Positions 1 to 7,896 of a stretch of DNA of 8,420 nt are shown piece by piece (within the stretch, counting starts at the first letter, position 1; each line of letters starts with the position of its first letter). The notes beneath the pieces are model-generated. The model was not told where the DNA came from. It searched no databases and saw only the letters and a list, made by a program, of their open reading frames with translations. Both the position numbers and the translations under genes were made by a program. The stretch is from Thermaceae bacterium (GTDB taxonomy: Bacteria > Deinococcota > Deinococci > Deinococcales > Marinithermaceae): NCBI GenBank assembly GCA_015490435.1, contig WFXV01000155.1:1-8420 (forward strand), in the 5' to 3' direction.

Positions 1-1030
1 CCTCGGGCACCGCCTCGGCCACCACCTCGAGCACGAACGCGTCGGTCCCCGAGGCCTTCTTCTCCACCACCACCCGGTAGCGCTCGATCCCGAAGGCGCG
101 GAGCACGCTTCCAAGCTCCGAGGGGTAGAGCTTCACCCCCTTGACCTTGACCATCAGGTCCACCCGGCCGATCACGCCGTGGGGGAGCACCACCCGCCCG
201 TCCCGCCTGCCCCCGTAGACCGCGAGGTCGCCGGTGCGGAAGCGGACCATCGGCATCAGGGTGCGGGAAAGGGCGGTGACCACGAGCTCGCCCCGCTCCC
301 CCTCAGCCACCGGCCGGAGGGTCTCGGGGTCCAAGACCTCGAGCACCGCCATCAGCGGAAGCTCCAAAAGCCCCGCCTGCTCCGGCCCCTCCCCCGCCAC
401 CAGGCCGAGCTCGGAGGTGCCGAAGACGTCGTAGGCCTTGGCGCCGAGCGCGGCCTCGACCCGCTCCCTGAGCCCCGCCACCGAGGTGAAGGGCTCCCCC
501 GCCCCGAGCATCCAGCGCGCCCGGAGCCCGGCCTCAGCGAGCCGGAGGGCGAACGAGGGGTTGGTGACGAGGCCCGCCGCCCCACTCCTTTTCGCGAGCT
601 CCACCGCCCGCTCGGCCTCGCCCGGGCCGTGGGGCAAGACCCCCACGCCCGCTTCGATCAGGCCCTCGGAAAAGAGCCAGCCGCCGGCGAAGACGTGGTA
701 GCCGAAGGTGACGAGAGCCACGCCCCCTAGCCCGAGCTCCCGGAAGTAGGCCGCGGTCCCCTCGGCCTGAAGCCTTAAGTCCTCGGCCGAGAGGTACTCC
801 GGCATCCATCCCAGCGCCGGGCTCGGGGTGAAGTGGACGAGCACCGTGCCCTCGGGGGCCTTCGGGTTTTCCGCCAGGTAAGTAAGCCAGTCCTCGCGGG
901 TGGTGGGGGGAAGCTCGGCGAGGTCGGAAAGGGAAAAGCGCTCGGGGTCCAGACCGCGAAGCCGCTCGGCGTAGACGGGGTGGCGACGGGCGGCCTCCAG
1001 CACACGGCGAAGCCGGTCTTCTCGGTTCAC
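1..1030 (-). CDS. Phenylacetate-CoA-ligase-like adenylate-forming enzyme (partial, C-terminus off the left edge)
   Basis: At least 343 residues are visible; the 3' end lies beyond base 1. The N-terminus resembles the PaaK family (HPVYAERL near residue 17, ELPPTTRED near 39). Later landmarks of adenylate-forming enzymes are clear: YDVFGTSELG at 200-209, RFRTGDLA at 263-270, and the hinge and C-terminal subdomain GRVDLMVKVKG then KLYPSE at 288-305. Family members activate a carboxylic acid with ATP and transfer it to CoA in the cytoplasm. The Ser/Thr/Gly-rich ATP-binding loop expected after the VH at 65-66 is replaced by FTPSPALGWMPEY, so activity or nucleotide handling may be atypical. The GTG start at 1030 is chosen because an in-frame stop lies just upstream, no other start intervenes, and AGGAGG sits 6 nt before it. 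It is the last visible gene of the lepA-cfa run, 24 bases after cfa. Family assignment is fairly secure; the substrate is unknown. Confidence 0.82.
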   Translation of the reverse strand, partial: MNREDRLRRVLEAARRHPVYAERLRGLDPERFSLSDLAELPPTTREDWLTYLAENPKAPEGTVLVHFTPSPALGWMPEYLSAEDLRLQAEGTAAYFRELGLGGVALVTFGYHVFAGGWLFSEGLIEAGVGVLPHGPGEAERAVELAKRSGAAGLVTNPSFALRLAEAGLRARWMLGAGEPFTSVAGLRERVEAALGAKAYDVFGTSELGLVAGEGPEQAGLLELPLMAVLEVLDPETLRPVAEGERGELVVTALSRTLMPMVRFRTGDLAVYGGRRDGRVVLPHGVIGRVDLMVKVKGVKLYPSELGSVLRAFGIERYRVVVEKKASGTDAFVLEVVAEAVPE

Positions 1031-1055
1031 GACTGCCCTCCTTTGGAGGGCAGTC
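1031..1055 (-). promoter_or_regulatory. Perfect hairpin enclosing the ribosome binding site of the ligase-like gene
   Basis: GACTGCCCTCC (1031-1041) and GGAGGGCAGTC (1045-1055) are exact reverse complements separated by three bases. In the minus-strand mRNA this gives an 11-bp G+C-rich stem with an AAA loop. It begins at the last base of the cfa stop codon (1055-1057) and ends next to the GTG start at 1030, so it fills the whole junction. The Shine-Dalgarno AGGAGG (1037-1042) lies mostly in the stem. It could hold the site closed until a ribosome finishing cfa opens it (translational coupling). No U-run follows, so a classical terminator is less likely. The structure is seen directly; the regulatory role is inferred. 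Confidence 0.7.
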
Positions 1056-2326
1056 TAACCCGCGTAGAGGTGGGCGCGGGAAGGGGGCAGGTAGACCCGG
1101 CCGCCGCCACCTGGCTTGGCCAGGAGGACCTGGTGAATCGCCAGGTGGCCGGCGGCGAACTGGTAGGCGGAAACCCCCATGTAAAGCCACCAAACCCGGG
1201 CGCGGGCCTCGCCCACCAGGCCCACCGCCTCTTGCCAGCGTTCCTCGAGCCGCCGCACCCAGTGGCGCAGGGTCTTGGCGTAGTGCTCACGCAGATCCTC
1301 GACGTCCCGGACCTCGAACCCGGCCTGCTCGGCCGCCTGTAGGTGCTGCCAAAGCGGCAGGATCTCGCCATCGGGGAAGACGTAGCGCCGGAGGAACTCC
1401 CCGGAGGCGAGCTCGCGCCCGAAGGCCGGGGGGACCGGCCCCCGGGTGATCACGTAGTGGAGGAAGAGCCCGCCCGGCTTTAAGTTCTCCCAGGCGCGCC
1501 GGAAGTAAAGCGGAAGATTCTCCGCCCCCACGTGCTCAGCCATGCCCACGCTCACCATCTTGTCGAAGGTGCCCCGAACCTCGCGGTAATCGAAGGGCAA
1601 AAAGCTTACCTGGTGGGATAGTCCCTCGGCCTCGGCCCACGCCCGGGCGTAGGCGACCTGGGCCTCGGAGACCGTCACCCCCGTCACCCGGGCGCCGAAA
1701 TGCTCGGCGGCAAAAAGCGCCAGGCCGCCCCAGCCCGAGCCGATGTCGAGGAGATGGTCGCCGGGGTGAAGGAGCAGCTTTTTCAAGGTGTGCTCGAGCT
1801 TTTTCGCCTGGGCGGTGTCGAGGTCCTCGTCGCCCTCGGGAAAGTAGGCACAGGAGTAGATCATCCGGCGGTCCAGCCAGAGGCGGAAGAAGGCATTGCC
1901 CACGTCGTAGTGGTGTCGAATCGCGGCGCGGTCGCGGGCCGGGCTGTGCCGCCGGCCCCGAAGCCGGGCGGAGAGGTCGAGCCGGCGGATCTCCCGCCGG
2001 AGCCCCCGGGCGCGGGCCATCCGGGCGAGAAGCGCCCTGGGCGAGAGCCGGCCCGCGGCCCGCTCGAGCTCCGCGAGCAGATCCTCGATCGAGCCCTCGA
2101 TCTCGATCTCCCCGGCGACGAAGGCCTCCCCGAGCGCGAGGTCCAAGGGCCCTTGAAAAAGCCGCGCGAGCGCCGCGGGCTCCCGGATCCAGACCCCGGC
2201 CTTGGCGTCCGGGGGGCCGGTGCGGGTCCCGTCCCAAAGCCGCACCCCGAGCGGGAGCTCGAGCGCCTCCAAGAATGCGAGCAGCTCCGCCTTCAGGCGG
2301 TCCCGTGCCAAAACCGGAACCGGCAT
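1055..2326 (-). CDS. cfa: Cyclopropane-fatty-acyl-phospholipid synthase family methyltransferase
   Basis: This 423-residue protein is of usual length for the CFA synthase family, which moves a methylene group from S-adenosylmethionine to double bonds of membrane phospholipid acyl chains. Motifs in order: HYDVGNAFF (139-147), MIYSCAYF with Cys159, the SAM-binding LLDIGSGWGG (192-201), GMAEHVG with Glu264, FLH with His290, and EHYAKTLRHW with Tyr349. Cys159, Glu264, His290 and Tyr349 match the positions of active-site (bicarbonate-binding) residues known in E. coli Cfa, so it looks functional. Related members can methylate without cyclising, so the exact product is not fixed. The ATG at 2326 is preceded by AAAGGGGG about 5 nt upstream. 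It lies 38 bases after lepA in the same direction, with a possible own promoter, and is followed directly by the ligase-like gene through the hairpin. Confidence 0.92.
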   Translation of the reverse strand: MPVPVLARDRLKAELLAFLEALELPLGVRLWDGTRTGPPDAKAGVWIREPAALARLFQGPLDLALGEAFVAGEIEIEGSIEDLLAELERAAGRLSPRALLARMARARGLRREIRRLDLSARLRGRRHSPARDRAAIRHHYDVGNAFFRLWLDRRMIYSCAYFPEGDEDLDTAQAKKLEHTLKKLLLHPGDHLLDIGSGWGGLALFAAEHFGARVTGVTVSEAQVAYARAWAEAEGLSHQVSFLPFDYREVRGTFDKMVSVGMAEHVGAENLPLYFRRAWENLKPGGLFLHYVITRGPVPPAFGRELASGEFLRRYVFPDGEILPLWQHLQAAEQAGFEVRDVEDLREHYAKTLRHWVRRLEERWQEAVGLVGEARARVWWLYMGVSAYQFAAGHLAIHQVLLAKPGGGGRVYLPPSRAHLYAG

Positions 2327-2358
2327 CGCCGCCCCCTTTCGCTTACCCCTTTATTGTA
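2327..2358 (-). promoter_or_regulatory. Possible internal promoter and ribosome binding site for cfa
   Basis: Reading the minus strand, TACAAT (2358-2353) is one base from the consensus -10 box and lies just after the lepA stop. About 26 bases later comes the cfa ATG, with a purine-rich AAAGGGGG as ribosome binding site. I find no good -35 box at 16-18 bp spacing; TTGAAG at 2391-2386 is 27 bp away. This may let cfa be expressed independently of lepA, but it is a weak call. Confidence 0.35.
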
Positions 2359-2364
2359 GCGCGG

Positions 2365-4176
<1,812 letters not shown>

Positions 4177-4212
4177 GCCCCTAAGTTTAGCCGGCCGCCG
4201 CCCGGAGCCCAA
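4177..4212 (-). promoter_or_regulatory. Putative lepA promoter, leaderless type
   Basis: On the minus strand TTGGGC (4212-4207) is followed after 17 bp by TAAACT (4189-4184), and the GTG of lepA begins 7 nt after that box. A TANNNT box about 7 nt before the start codon is the known arrangement of leaderless genes in Deinococcus and relatives. No well-spaced Shine-Dalgarno is present (AGGGG is only 1 nt from the GTG), which agrees with a leaderless mRNA. Confidence 0.55.
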
Positions 4213-4217
4213 AGCGG

Positions 4218-4223
4218 TAGCAT
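4218..4223 (+). promoter_or_regulatory. Putative -10 box for the DUF3108-like gene, leaderless type
   Basis: TAGCAT at 4218-4223 is followed by the 7-nt GGGGGCG and then ATG at 4231. The same spacing and a similar G-rich spacer occur before lepA and before the adenosine-specific kinase gene. If the box is real, the ATG at 4222 lies inside it and could not be the start, so translation begins at 4231. No clear -35 box is visible. Confidence 0.4.
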
Positions 4224-4230
4224 GGGGGCG

Positions 4231-4848
4231 ATGCGCGCGCCCACCCGGCTCCGCTACCAGCTCAAGTACGCCGGCATGCCGGCGGGCGAGGAGACCCTGA
4301 CCCTGGAGAGAAAGGGCGAGGGCTACCGGATGCGGCTCGTGGCCGACGTCGCCCTCCCCCTGCCCAAGACCCGCCAGGAATGGGAGAGCGTGATGGACGA
4401 GCGCGGCATCCCCCTCCGCTACGTGGAGCGGGTCGAGGGCCGGGGGACCCGGGTCCTCGACCTCGAGTTCCTCCGCGACGAAGGCGTGGTGGTGGGCAAG
4501 GACCTGGTGCTCCCTTACGTGGTCGACTACCACGATCCCCTCTCGCTCATCCTCAAGCTGGGCAAGAGCGAGGACGAGACCCTCACCCTCCCGATGGTGG
4601 GCGGTCGGGTCCACGCCACCCGGCTCCCCGATACCGAGCTCGCTTTTCCCTGGGGCAAGGTGCCGGTCAAGGTCTACCGGCTCAGGCCCGGGGTGAGCTA
4701 CGTCTACTACGACCGCGAGGGCCGACCGGTGAAGTTCGTGCAAAAGCTCGGGCAGCACGTCTTCGAGGCGGTCCTCCTCGAGGCCTTCGAGGGCGAGCCC
4801 GAACCCGAGCGGCGCCCGAACCGGAAAAGACGCAGGAGGAAACGATGA
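4231..4848 (+). CDS. DUF3108-like protein of unknown function
   Basis: The protein has 205 residues from the ATG at 4231, or 208 from an ATG at 4222. It resembles DUF3108 proteins: an N-terminal [19 protein letters not shown], a central DPLSLILKL, and a later [12 protein letters not shown] segment, suggesting a beta-rich fold. No signal peptide, lipobox or membrane helix is visible, although many DUF3108 proteins are exported, so this one is probably cytoplasmic. The C-terminus is very basic, ending in a run of Arg and Lys (RKRRRRKR), which might bind nucleic acid or just be a tail; that tail also carries the hisD ribosome binding site in its codons, which may explain part of its composition. 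The stop overlaps the hisD start (ATGA), so the two are probably cotranscribed and coupled. Function is not known; the family call is from pattern memory only. Confidence 0.75.
   Translation: MRAPTRLRYQLKYAGMPAGEETLTLERKGEGYRMRLVADVALPLPKTRQEWESVMDERGIPLRYVERVEGRGTRVLDLEFLRDEGVVVGKDLVLPYVVDYHDPLSLILKLGKSEDETLTLPMVGGRVHATRLPDTELAFPWGKVPVKVYRLRPGVSYVYYDREGRPVKFVQKLGQHVFEAVLLEAFEGEPEPERRPNRKRRRRKR
4834..4839 (+). promoter_or_regulatory. Ribosome binding site of hisD
   Basis: A perfect AGGAGG lies 5 nt before the ATG at 4845, inside the last codons of the DUF3108-like gene. It fixes the hisD start and, with the ATGA overlap, points to coupled translation. Confidence 0.85.
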
Positions 4849-6134
4849 AACGCTACCGACCCGAAGAGGTGCGGGCGCGTTTCGCGTCCCGCCGGCTCCG
4901 TTTCGAGGGAAGCCCCGAGCTAAAGAGCGCGCTCGCCGAGCTCTTCGGCGAACCCCTGTCCCCCGCCGAGGCGGTGCGGAGGATCGTCGCCGAGGTGCGG
5001 GAAAAGGGCGACGCCGCCCTCGATGCCTGGAGCCTCAGGCTCGACGGGCAGGAGGCCTACGAGGTCCCGAAGAAGCTCTGGCGCGAGGCCTACGACGAGC
5101 TCCCCCGCGAGCTCCGGGAGGCGCTCGAGGAAGCCCGCGTGCGCGTCAAGGCTTTCTACAAGCAAGAGCCCAAAGGCGGCTTCCTCGAAGCCGGCCCGGA
5201 CGGCGTCTTGGGCCAGCTGGTGCGGCCGCTTTCGCGGGTCGGGGTCTACGTCCCCGGGGGCACCGCACCGCTTCTTTCCACCGTGCTGATGACGGTGGTC
5301 CCGGCGCGGGTGGCCGGGGTCGGCGAGATCGTCGTGGCCACGCCGCCAAAACCCCACCCCGCGATCCTCGCTGCCGCCTGGGCCGCGGGCGCCGACCGGC
5401 TCTTCGCCATGGGCGGGGCCCAGGCGATCGCCGCCCTCGCCTACGGCACCGAGCGCGTCCCCCGGGTGGACAAGATCGTGGGGCCGGGGAACCTTTTCGT
5501 CACCCTGGCCAAGAAGGAGGTCTACGGCGACGTGGGGATCGAGGGCCTGGCCGGCCCCACCGAGACCCTGATCGTCGCCGACGAGAGCGCGAACCCCGAG
5601 CTCGTGGCCGCCGACCTCCTCGCCCAGGCGGAGCACGACCGGCTCGCCGAGCCCTGGCTCGTGACCCCGAGCGAGGCCCTCGCGGGCGCGGTGGAAGAGG
5701 CGCTCGAGCGCCAGCTCGCGGACCTGCCCCGCGAAGAGGTGGCGCGGAGGGCGCTGGAAAACGGCGGCATCGTGCTCGCTCGGGACCTCGAGGAGGCGCT
5801 CGAGCTCGCGAACCTCTACGCCCCCGAGCACCTCTGCCTCTCAGTGGCGGACCCCTACCGCTACCTCGGCCAGGTGCAGAACGCGGGCGGGGTCTTTTTG
5901 GGCGAGCACTCGGGCGAGGCGCTCGGCGACTACATCGCGGGCCCGAGCCACGTCATGCCCACCTCGGGCACCGCCCGCTACTCGGCGGCGCTCGCGGTGC
6001 GGGACTTTTTGAAGGCGATCCCGGTGGTGGGCCTCTCCCCGGAGGCGGCGAAGAGGCTCGCCGGCCCCGCCGCCCTCCTCGCCCGAGCGGAAGGGCTCGA
6101 GGCGCACGCGAGGGCGTTGGAAAAGCGGAAATAA
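4845..6134 (+). CDS. hisD: Histidinol dehydrogenase
   Basis: HisD is a zinc enzyme that oxidises L-histidinol to L-histidine in two NAD-dependent steps, the last part of histidine biosynthesis in the cytoplasm. The 429-residue length is typical. Diagnostic segments are [15 protein letters not shown] (135-149), [19 protein letters not shown] (210-228), GLAGPTE (234-240), QAEHD (261-265), LYAPEHL (324-330), [13 protein letters not shown] (361-373) and a C-terminal EGLEAH. The zinc ligands known from E. coli correspond to Gln261, His264, Asp362 and His421, and the catalytic Glu-His pair to Glu328-His329, so all key residues are present. The more usual GPNHVLPT is GPSHVMPT here, a mild variant. 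It overlaps the DUF3108-like gene by 4 nt, and no other his genes are nearby, so it stands apart from a histidine operon. The repeat region begins at the base after its stop. Confidence 0.97.
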   Translation: MKRYRPEEVRARFASRRLRFEGSPELKSALAELFGEPLSPAEAVRRIVAEVREKGDAALDAWSLRLDGQEAYEVPKKLWREAYDELPRELREALEEARVRVKAFYKQEPKGGFLEAGPDGVLGQLVRPLSRVGVYVPGGTAPLLSTVLMTVVPARVAGVGEIVVATPPKPHPAILAAAWAAGADRLFAMGGAQAIAALAYGTERVPRVDKIVGPGNLFVTLAKKEVYGDVGIEGLAGPTETLIVADESANPELVAADLLAQAEHDRLAEPWLVTPSEALAGAVEEALERQLADLPREEVARRALENGGIVLARDLEEALELANLYAPEHLCLSVADPYRYLGQVQNAGGVFLGEHSGEALGDYIAGPSHVMPTSGTARYSAALAVRDFLKAIPVVGLSPEAAKRLAGPAALLARAEGLEAHARALEKRK

Positions 6135-6162
6135 GGCATGTAGCTTGTGGCCCGTGGCCTGT
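6135..6162 (+). repeat. Four tandem degenerate heptamers, RGCNYGT, plus orientation
   Basis: Immediately after the hisD stop the bases read GGCATGT, AGCTTGT, GGCCCGT, GGCCTGT, four adjoining 7-nt units of consensus RGCNYGT. A matching cluster in the opposite orientation is at 6238-6265. The arms 6139-6151 and 6242-6254 are perfect 13-bp inverted copies. Confidence 0.75.
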
Positions 6163-6170
6163 CGGAAAAA

Positions 6171-6198
6171 CGCTTCCACGCGCAACGGGCCGCAAGCC
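6171..6198 (-). repeat. Degenerate heptamer block, minus orientation
   Basis: On the minus strand this reads GGCTTGC, GGCCCGT, TGCGCGT followed by GGAAGCG. It is a weaker version of the block at 6231-6265, which also ends in GGAAGC, suggesting two diverged copies of the same small element. Confidence 0.45.
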
Positions 6199-6217
6199 GC
6201 CTCGATGTAGAAGGAAG

Positions 6218-6256
6218 CCTGCAGCTTGTAAGCTTCCACAAGCCACAAGCTACAGG
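6218..6256. terminator. Hairpin between convergent genes, possible bidirectional terminator
   Basis: The arms 6218-6229 and 6245-6256 pair over 12 positions with one mismatch (6222 and 6252). Inside, GCTT (6232-6235) and AAGC (6240-6243) extend the stem with a CCAC loop. It sits between hisD and the oppositely oriented kinase-like gene, where a shared transcription stop would be expected. No U-run follows on either strand, so termination is plausible but not shown. Confidence 0.4.
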
Positions 6257-6265
6257 CCACAAGCT
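6238..6265 (-). repeat. Four tandem degenerate heptamers, RGCNYGT, minus orientation
   Basis: Read on the minus strand from 6265 the units are AGCTTGT, GGCCTGT, AGCTTGT, GGCTTGT, then GGAAGCT. The cluster starts four bases after the stop of the adenosine-specific kinase gene. It mirrors the plus-strand cluster that starts right after the hisD stop, so each convergent gene is followed by the same kind of repeat in its own sense. Confidence 0.75.
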
Positions 6266-6269
6266 CTTG

Positions 6270-6755
6270 TTAAAGCTTGTACCCAAACCTCCTAAGAAGC
6301 TCCTTCCGCGCCTTCACGTGCTCCTCGCCCTCGACCCCAAGCGGCGTGAGGCCGTCGAGGACGCCGAGGACGCCGCGCTGGTCGCCCTCCTCGGCGACCA
6401 CGACCTTCAGGGGATTCGCGGTCGCGGCGAAGAGCGTCACCACCTCGGGGACCTGCCTGAGGTAAGGAAGCACGTTGATGGGAAAGACCCCGGGGCCCAG
6501 CATCACGATGAAGAAGTGCCCCGCGCCCACCGCGAGGGCGTTTTTCACCGCCAGCTCGACGAGCTCTGGGTCCGTACCCGAGCGGCGCACCAGGCGCTCC
6601 TGGCTCGCCTCGTTGAAGGCGAGGCCGAACTTGATGCCGGGCACCGCGTTCACCATCGCCTCGTGCACGTCCTCGACCGTCTTGATGAAGTGAGCGTGGC
6701 CGAGGATGACGTTCACTTCTTCGGGCTTTTCGATCGGCACCAGCTTTAGTTCCAT
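6270..6755 (-). CDS. Adenosine-specific kinase family protein (PF04008/COG1839)
   Basis: A 161-residue protein that matches the small adenosine-specific kinase family along its whole length: VNVILGHAHFIKTVED (14-29), KFGLAFNEASQERLVR (42-57), GAGHFFIVML (77-86), FPINVLPYL (91-99), ATANPLKVVV (111-120) and GVLGVLDG (128-135). The family is common in archaea and thermophilic bacteria. It was named for adenosine phosphorylating or binding activity in archaeal members, but the physiological role is poorly defined. Most members have EASG where this has EASQ. The ATG at 6755 is preferred over those at 6764 or 6800: family members begin close to MELK, and TAGAAT lies 7 nt upstream as for a leaderless gene. 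No signal peptide or membrane segment is visible. It is convergent with hisD and divergent from mqnC, 43 bases apart, so it may share regulation with menaquinone genes, but that is only positional. Confidence 0.92.
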   Translation of the reverse strand: MELKLVPIEKPEEVNVILGHAHFIKTVEDVHEAMVNAVPGIKFGLAFNEASQERLVRRSGTDPELVELAVKNALAVGAGHFFIVMLGPGVFPINVLPYLRQVPEVVTLFAATANPLKVVVAEEGDQRGVLGVLDGLTPLGVEGEEHVKARKELLRRFGYKL

Positions 6756-6762
6756 ATCCCCC

Positions 6763-6768
6763 ATTCTA
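6763..6768 (-). promoter_or_regulatory. Putative -10 box of the adenosine-specific kinase gene, leaderless type
   Basis: TAGAAT, one base from the TATAAT consensus, is followed by GGGGGAT (7 nt) and the ATG at 6755. It overlaps the alternative ATG at 6764 and so argues against that start. No convincing -35 box is seen. Confidence 0.5.
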
Positions 6769-6786
6769 GGCGCGGGGCGAGCCGGG

Positions 6787-6792
6787 TAGGAT
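6787..6792 (+). promoter_or_regulatory. Putative -10 box of mqnC
   Basis: TAGGAT is followed by 6 nt (GAAGCC) and the ATG at 6799, again a leaderless-type spacing. The same bases contain AGGA 7 nt before the ATG, which could serve as a weak Shine-Dalgarno, so the sequence alone does not tell which role is real. The box is only 18 bp from the oppositely directed box at 6763-6768. Confidence 0.4.
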
Positions 6793-6798
6793 GAAGCC

Positions 6799-7896
6799 AT
6801 GGACCTCTTGGAGAAGGCGGTCGCCGGGGAGAGGCTCAGCCAGGAGGAGATCGAGGCGCTTTTCGCCTACCCCCTCCCCGAGCTCGCCGCCGCCGCCCAC
6901 GAACGCAGGCTCGCGGTCACCGATCCCGAGATCGTCACCTACCTGATCGACCGCAACATCAACTACACCAACGTCTGCACCGTGGGCTGCCCGTACTGCG
7001 CCTTCTGGCGGAGCAAGAACCACCCCGAGGCCTACGTGCAGAGCTTCGAGGAGATTTCGCAGAGGGTGGCTGAGCTCGAGGCCGTGGGCGGCAAGCGCAT
7101 CCTCCTCCAGGGCGGCGTCCACCCTGAGCTTCCCCTCTCCTGGTACGAGGAGATGCTCCGCTACCTGAAACGCCACCACCCCGAGGTCCGCATCGATGCC
7201 TTCAGCCCGGAGGAGATCTTGGGCCTTGAGCGCCTGACCGGACTCGACGCCCGCGAGATCCTCGCCCGGCTCAAGGACGCGGGGCTCGACGGCATGCCCG
7301 GAGCCGGGGCTGAGATCCTGGTGGACGAGATCCGGCACAAGGCAGCGAGGCGCCGCATCTCCACCGCCGACTGGTTTCGCATCGTGGACGCGGCCCAGGA
7401 GCTCGGGCTCTACACCCTCGCGAGCATGGTGATCGGCTTCGGCGAGGGACCCAAAGAGCGGGCGCTTCACCTGGTGCGAATCCGCGACCAGGAAGACCGG
7501 GCCAGGGAGCGCTACGGCCGGGGATTCGCCGCCTTTGCCATGTGGACGCTCCAGACCAAGAACACCGCCTACGCCGGCAAGGCCCCGGAGGCGAGCGCCC
7601 ACGAGTACCTGAAGACCCTGGCGGTGAGCCGGCTCGCCCTCGACAACATCCCGAACCACCAGGCCTCCTGGCCCACGATGGGCTTTCGCGTCGCCCAGAC
7701 CGCGCTTTTTTACGGCGCCAACGACTTCGGCTCGACGATGCTCGAGGAAAACGTGGTGAGCGCCGCCGGCGGCTACGACCGCACCCACGCCACCGTGGCC
7801 CAGATCCAGCGCCTGATCCGCGCCGCCGGCTTCACCCCCGCCGAGCGGGATGTCTTTTATAACGTGCTCAAGGTAGACGTGCCCGAACCCGTGTGA
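6799..7896 (+). CDS. mqnC: Cyclic dehypoxanthinyl futalosine synthase (radical SAM)
   Basis: MqnC is a radical SAM enzyme of the futalosine route to menaquinone. It cyclises dehypoxanthine futalosine to cyclic dehypoxanthinyl futalosine. The 365-residue protein has the [4Fe-4S] motif C-x3-C-x2-C at Cys60, Cys64 and Cys67 (CTVGCPYC), LLQGGVHPELPLSWYEEML near 102-120, GMPGAGAEIL, a MVIGFGE segment, and a C-terminal GSTMLEENVVSAAGG, all typical of the MqnC/MqnE group. The HPELPLSWYEE pattern and overall length favour MqnC over MqnE. It is cytoplasmic. The start at 6799 agrees with the family N-terminus and the upstream box. Its stop overlaps by one base the start of the amidohydrolase gene, indicating cotranscription and a shared pathway. 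Presence of this gene implies that the organism makes menaquinone by the futalosine pathway rather than the classical Men pathway. Confidence 0.93.
   Translation: MDLLEKAVAGERLSQEEIEALFAYPLPELAAAAHERRLAVTDPEIVTYLIDRNINYTNVCTVGCPYCAFWRSKNHPEAYVQSFEEISQRVAELEAVGGKRILLQGGVHPELPLSWYEEMLRYLKRHHPEVRIDAFSPEEILGLERLTGLDAREILARLKDAGLDGMPGAGAEILVDEIRHKAARRRISTADWFRIVDAAQELGLYTLASMVIGFGEGPKERALHLVRIRDQEDRARERYGRGFAAFAMWTLQTKNTAYAGKAPEASAHEYLKTLAVSRLALDNIPNHQASWPTMGFRVAQTALFYGANDFGSTMLEENVVSAAGGYDRTHATVAQIQRLIRAAGFTPAERDVFYNVLKVDVPEPV

Noticed and set aside
1031..1055. Intrinsic terminator after cfa.
   Set aside because: The stem is strong, but no U-run follows; the next bases are the GTG start codon and coding sequence of the ligase-like gene, and the stem contains its ribosome binding site.
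4181..4190. CTAAGTTTAG near-palindrome as an operator.
   Set aside because: It is short, imperfect at the centre, and better explained by the -10 box of lepA.
4177..4758. Upstream extension of lepA by about 190 residues.
   Set aside because: It is antisense to the DUF3108-like gene, has no LepA homology in pattern, and LepA proteins are about 600 residues.
4380..4844. Long open frame running through the DUF3108-like gene into hisD, allowing a much longer N-terminus for hisD.
   Set aside because: The added part is rich in Arg, Pro and Gly as expected of a wrong frame in G+C-rich DNA. HisD length and the AGGAGG before 4845 fix the start there.
4920..5831. 303-residue minus-strand open frame over hisD.
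   Set aside because: Antisense shadow of a well-supported hisD.
6135..6265. Possible CRISPR array or tRNA-like element in the repeat region.
   Set aside because: The repeat unit is 7 nt with no spacers of regular size, and no cloverleaf with a T-arm can be formed.
6766..7788. 340-residue open frame antisense to mqnC.
   Set aside because: Its composition is that of the reverse complement of a G+C-rich gene, and the opposite strand encodes a clear MqnC.
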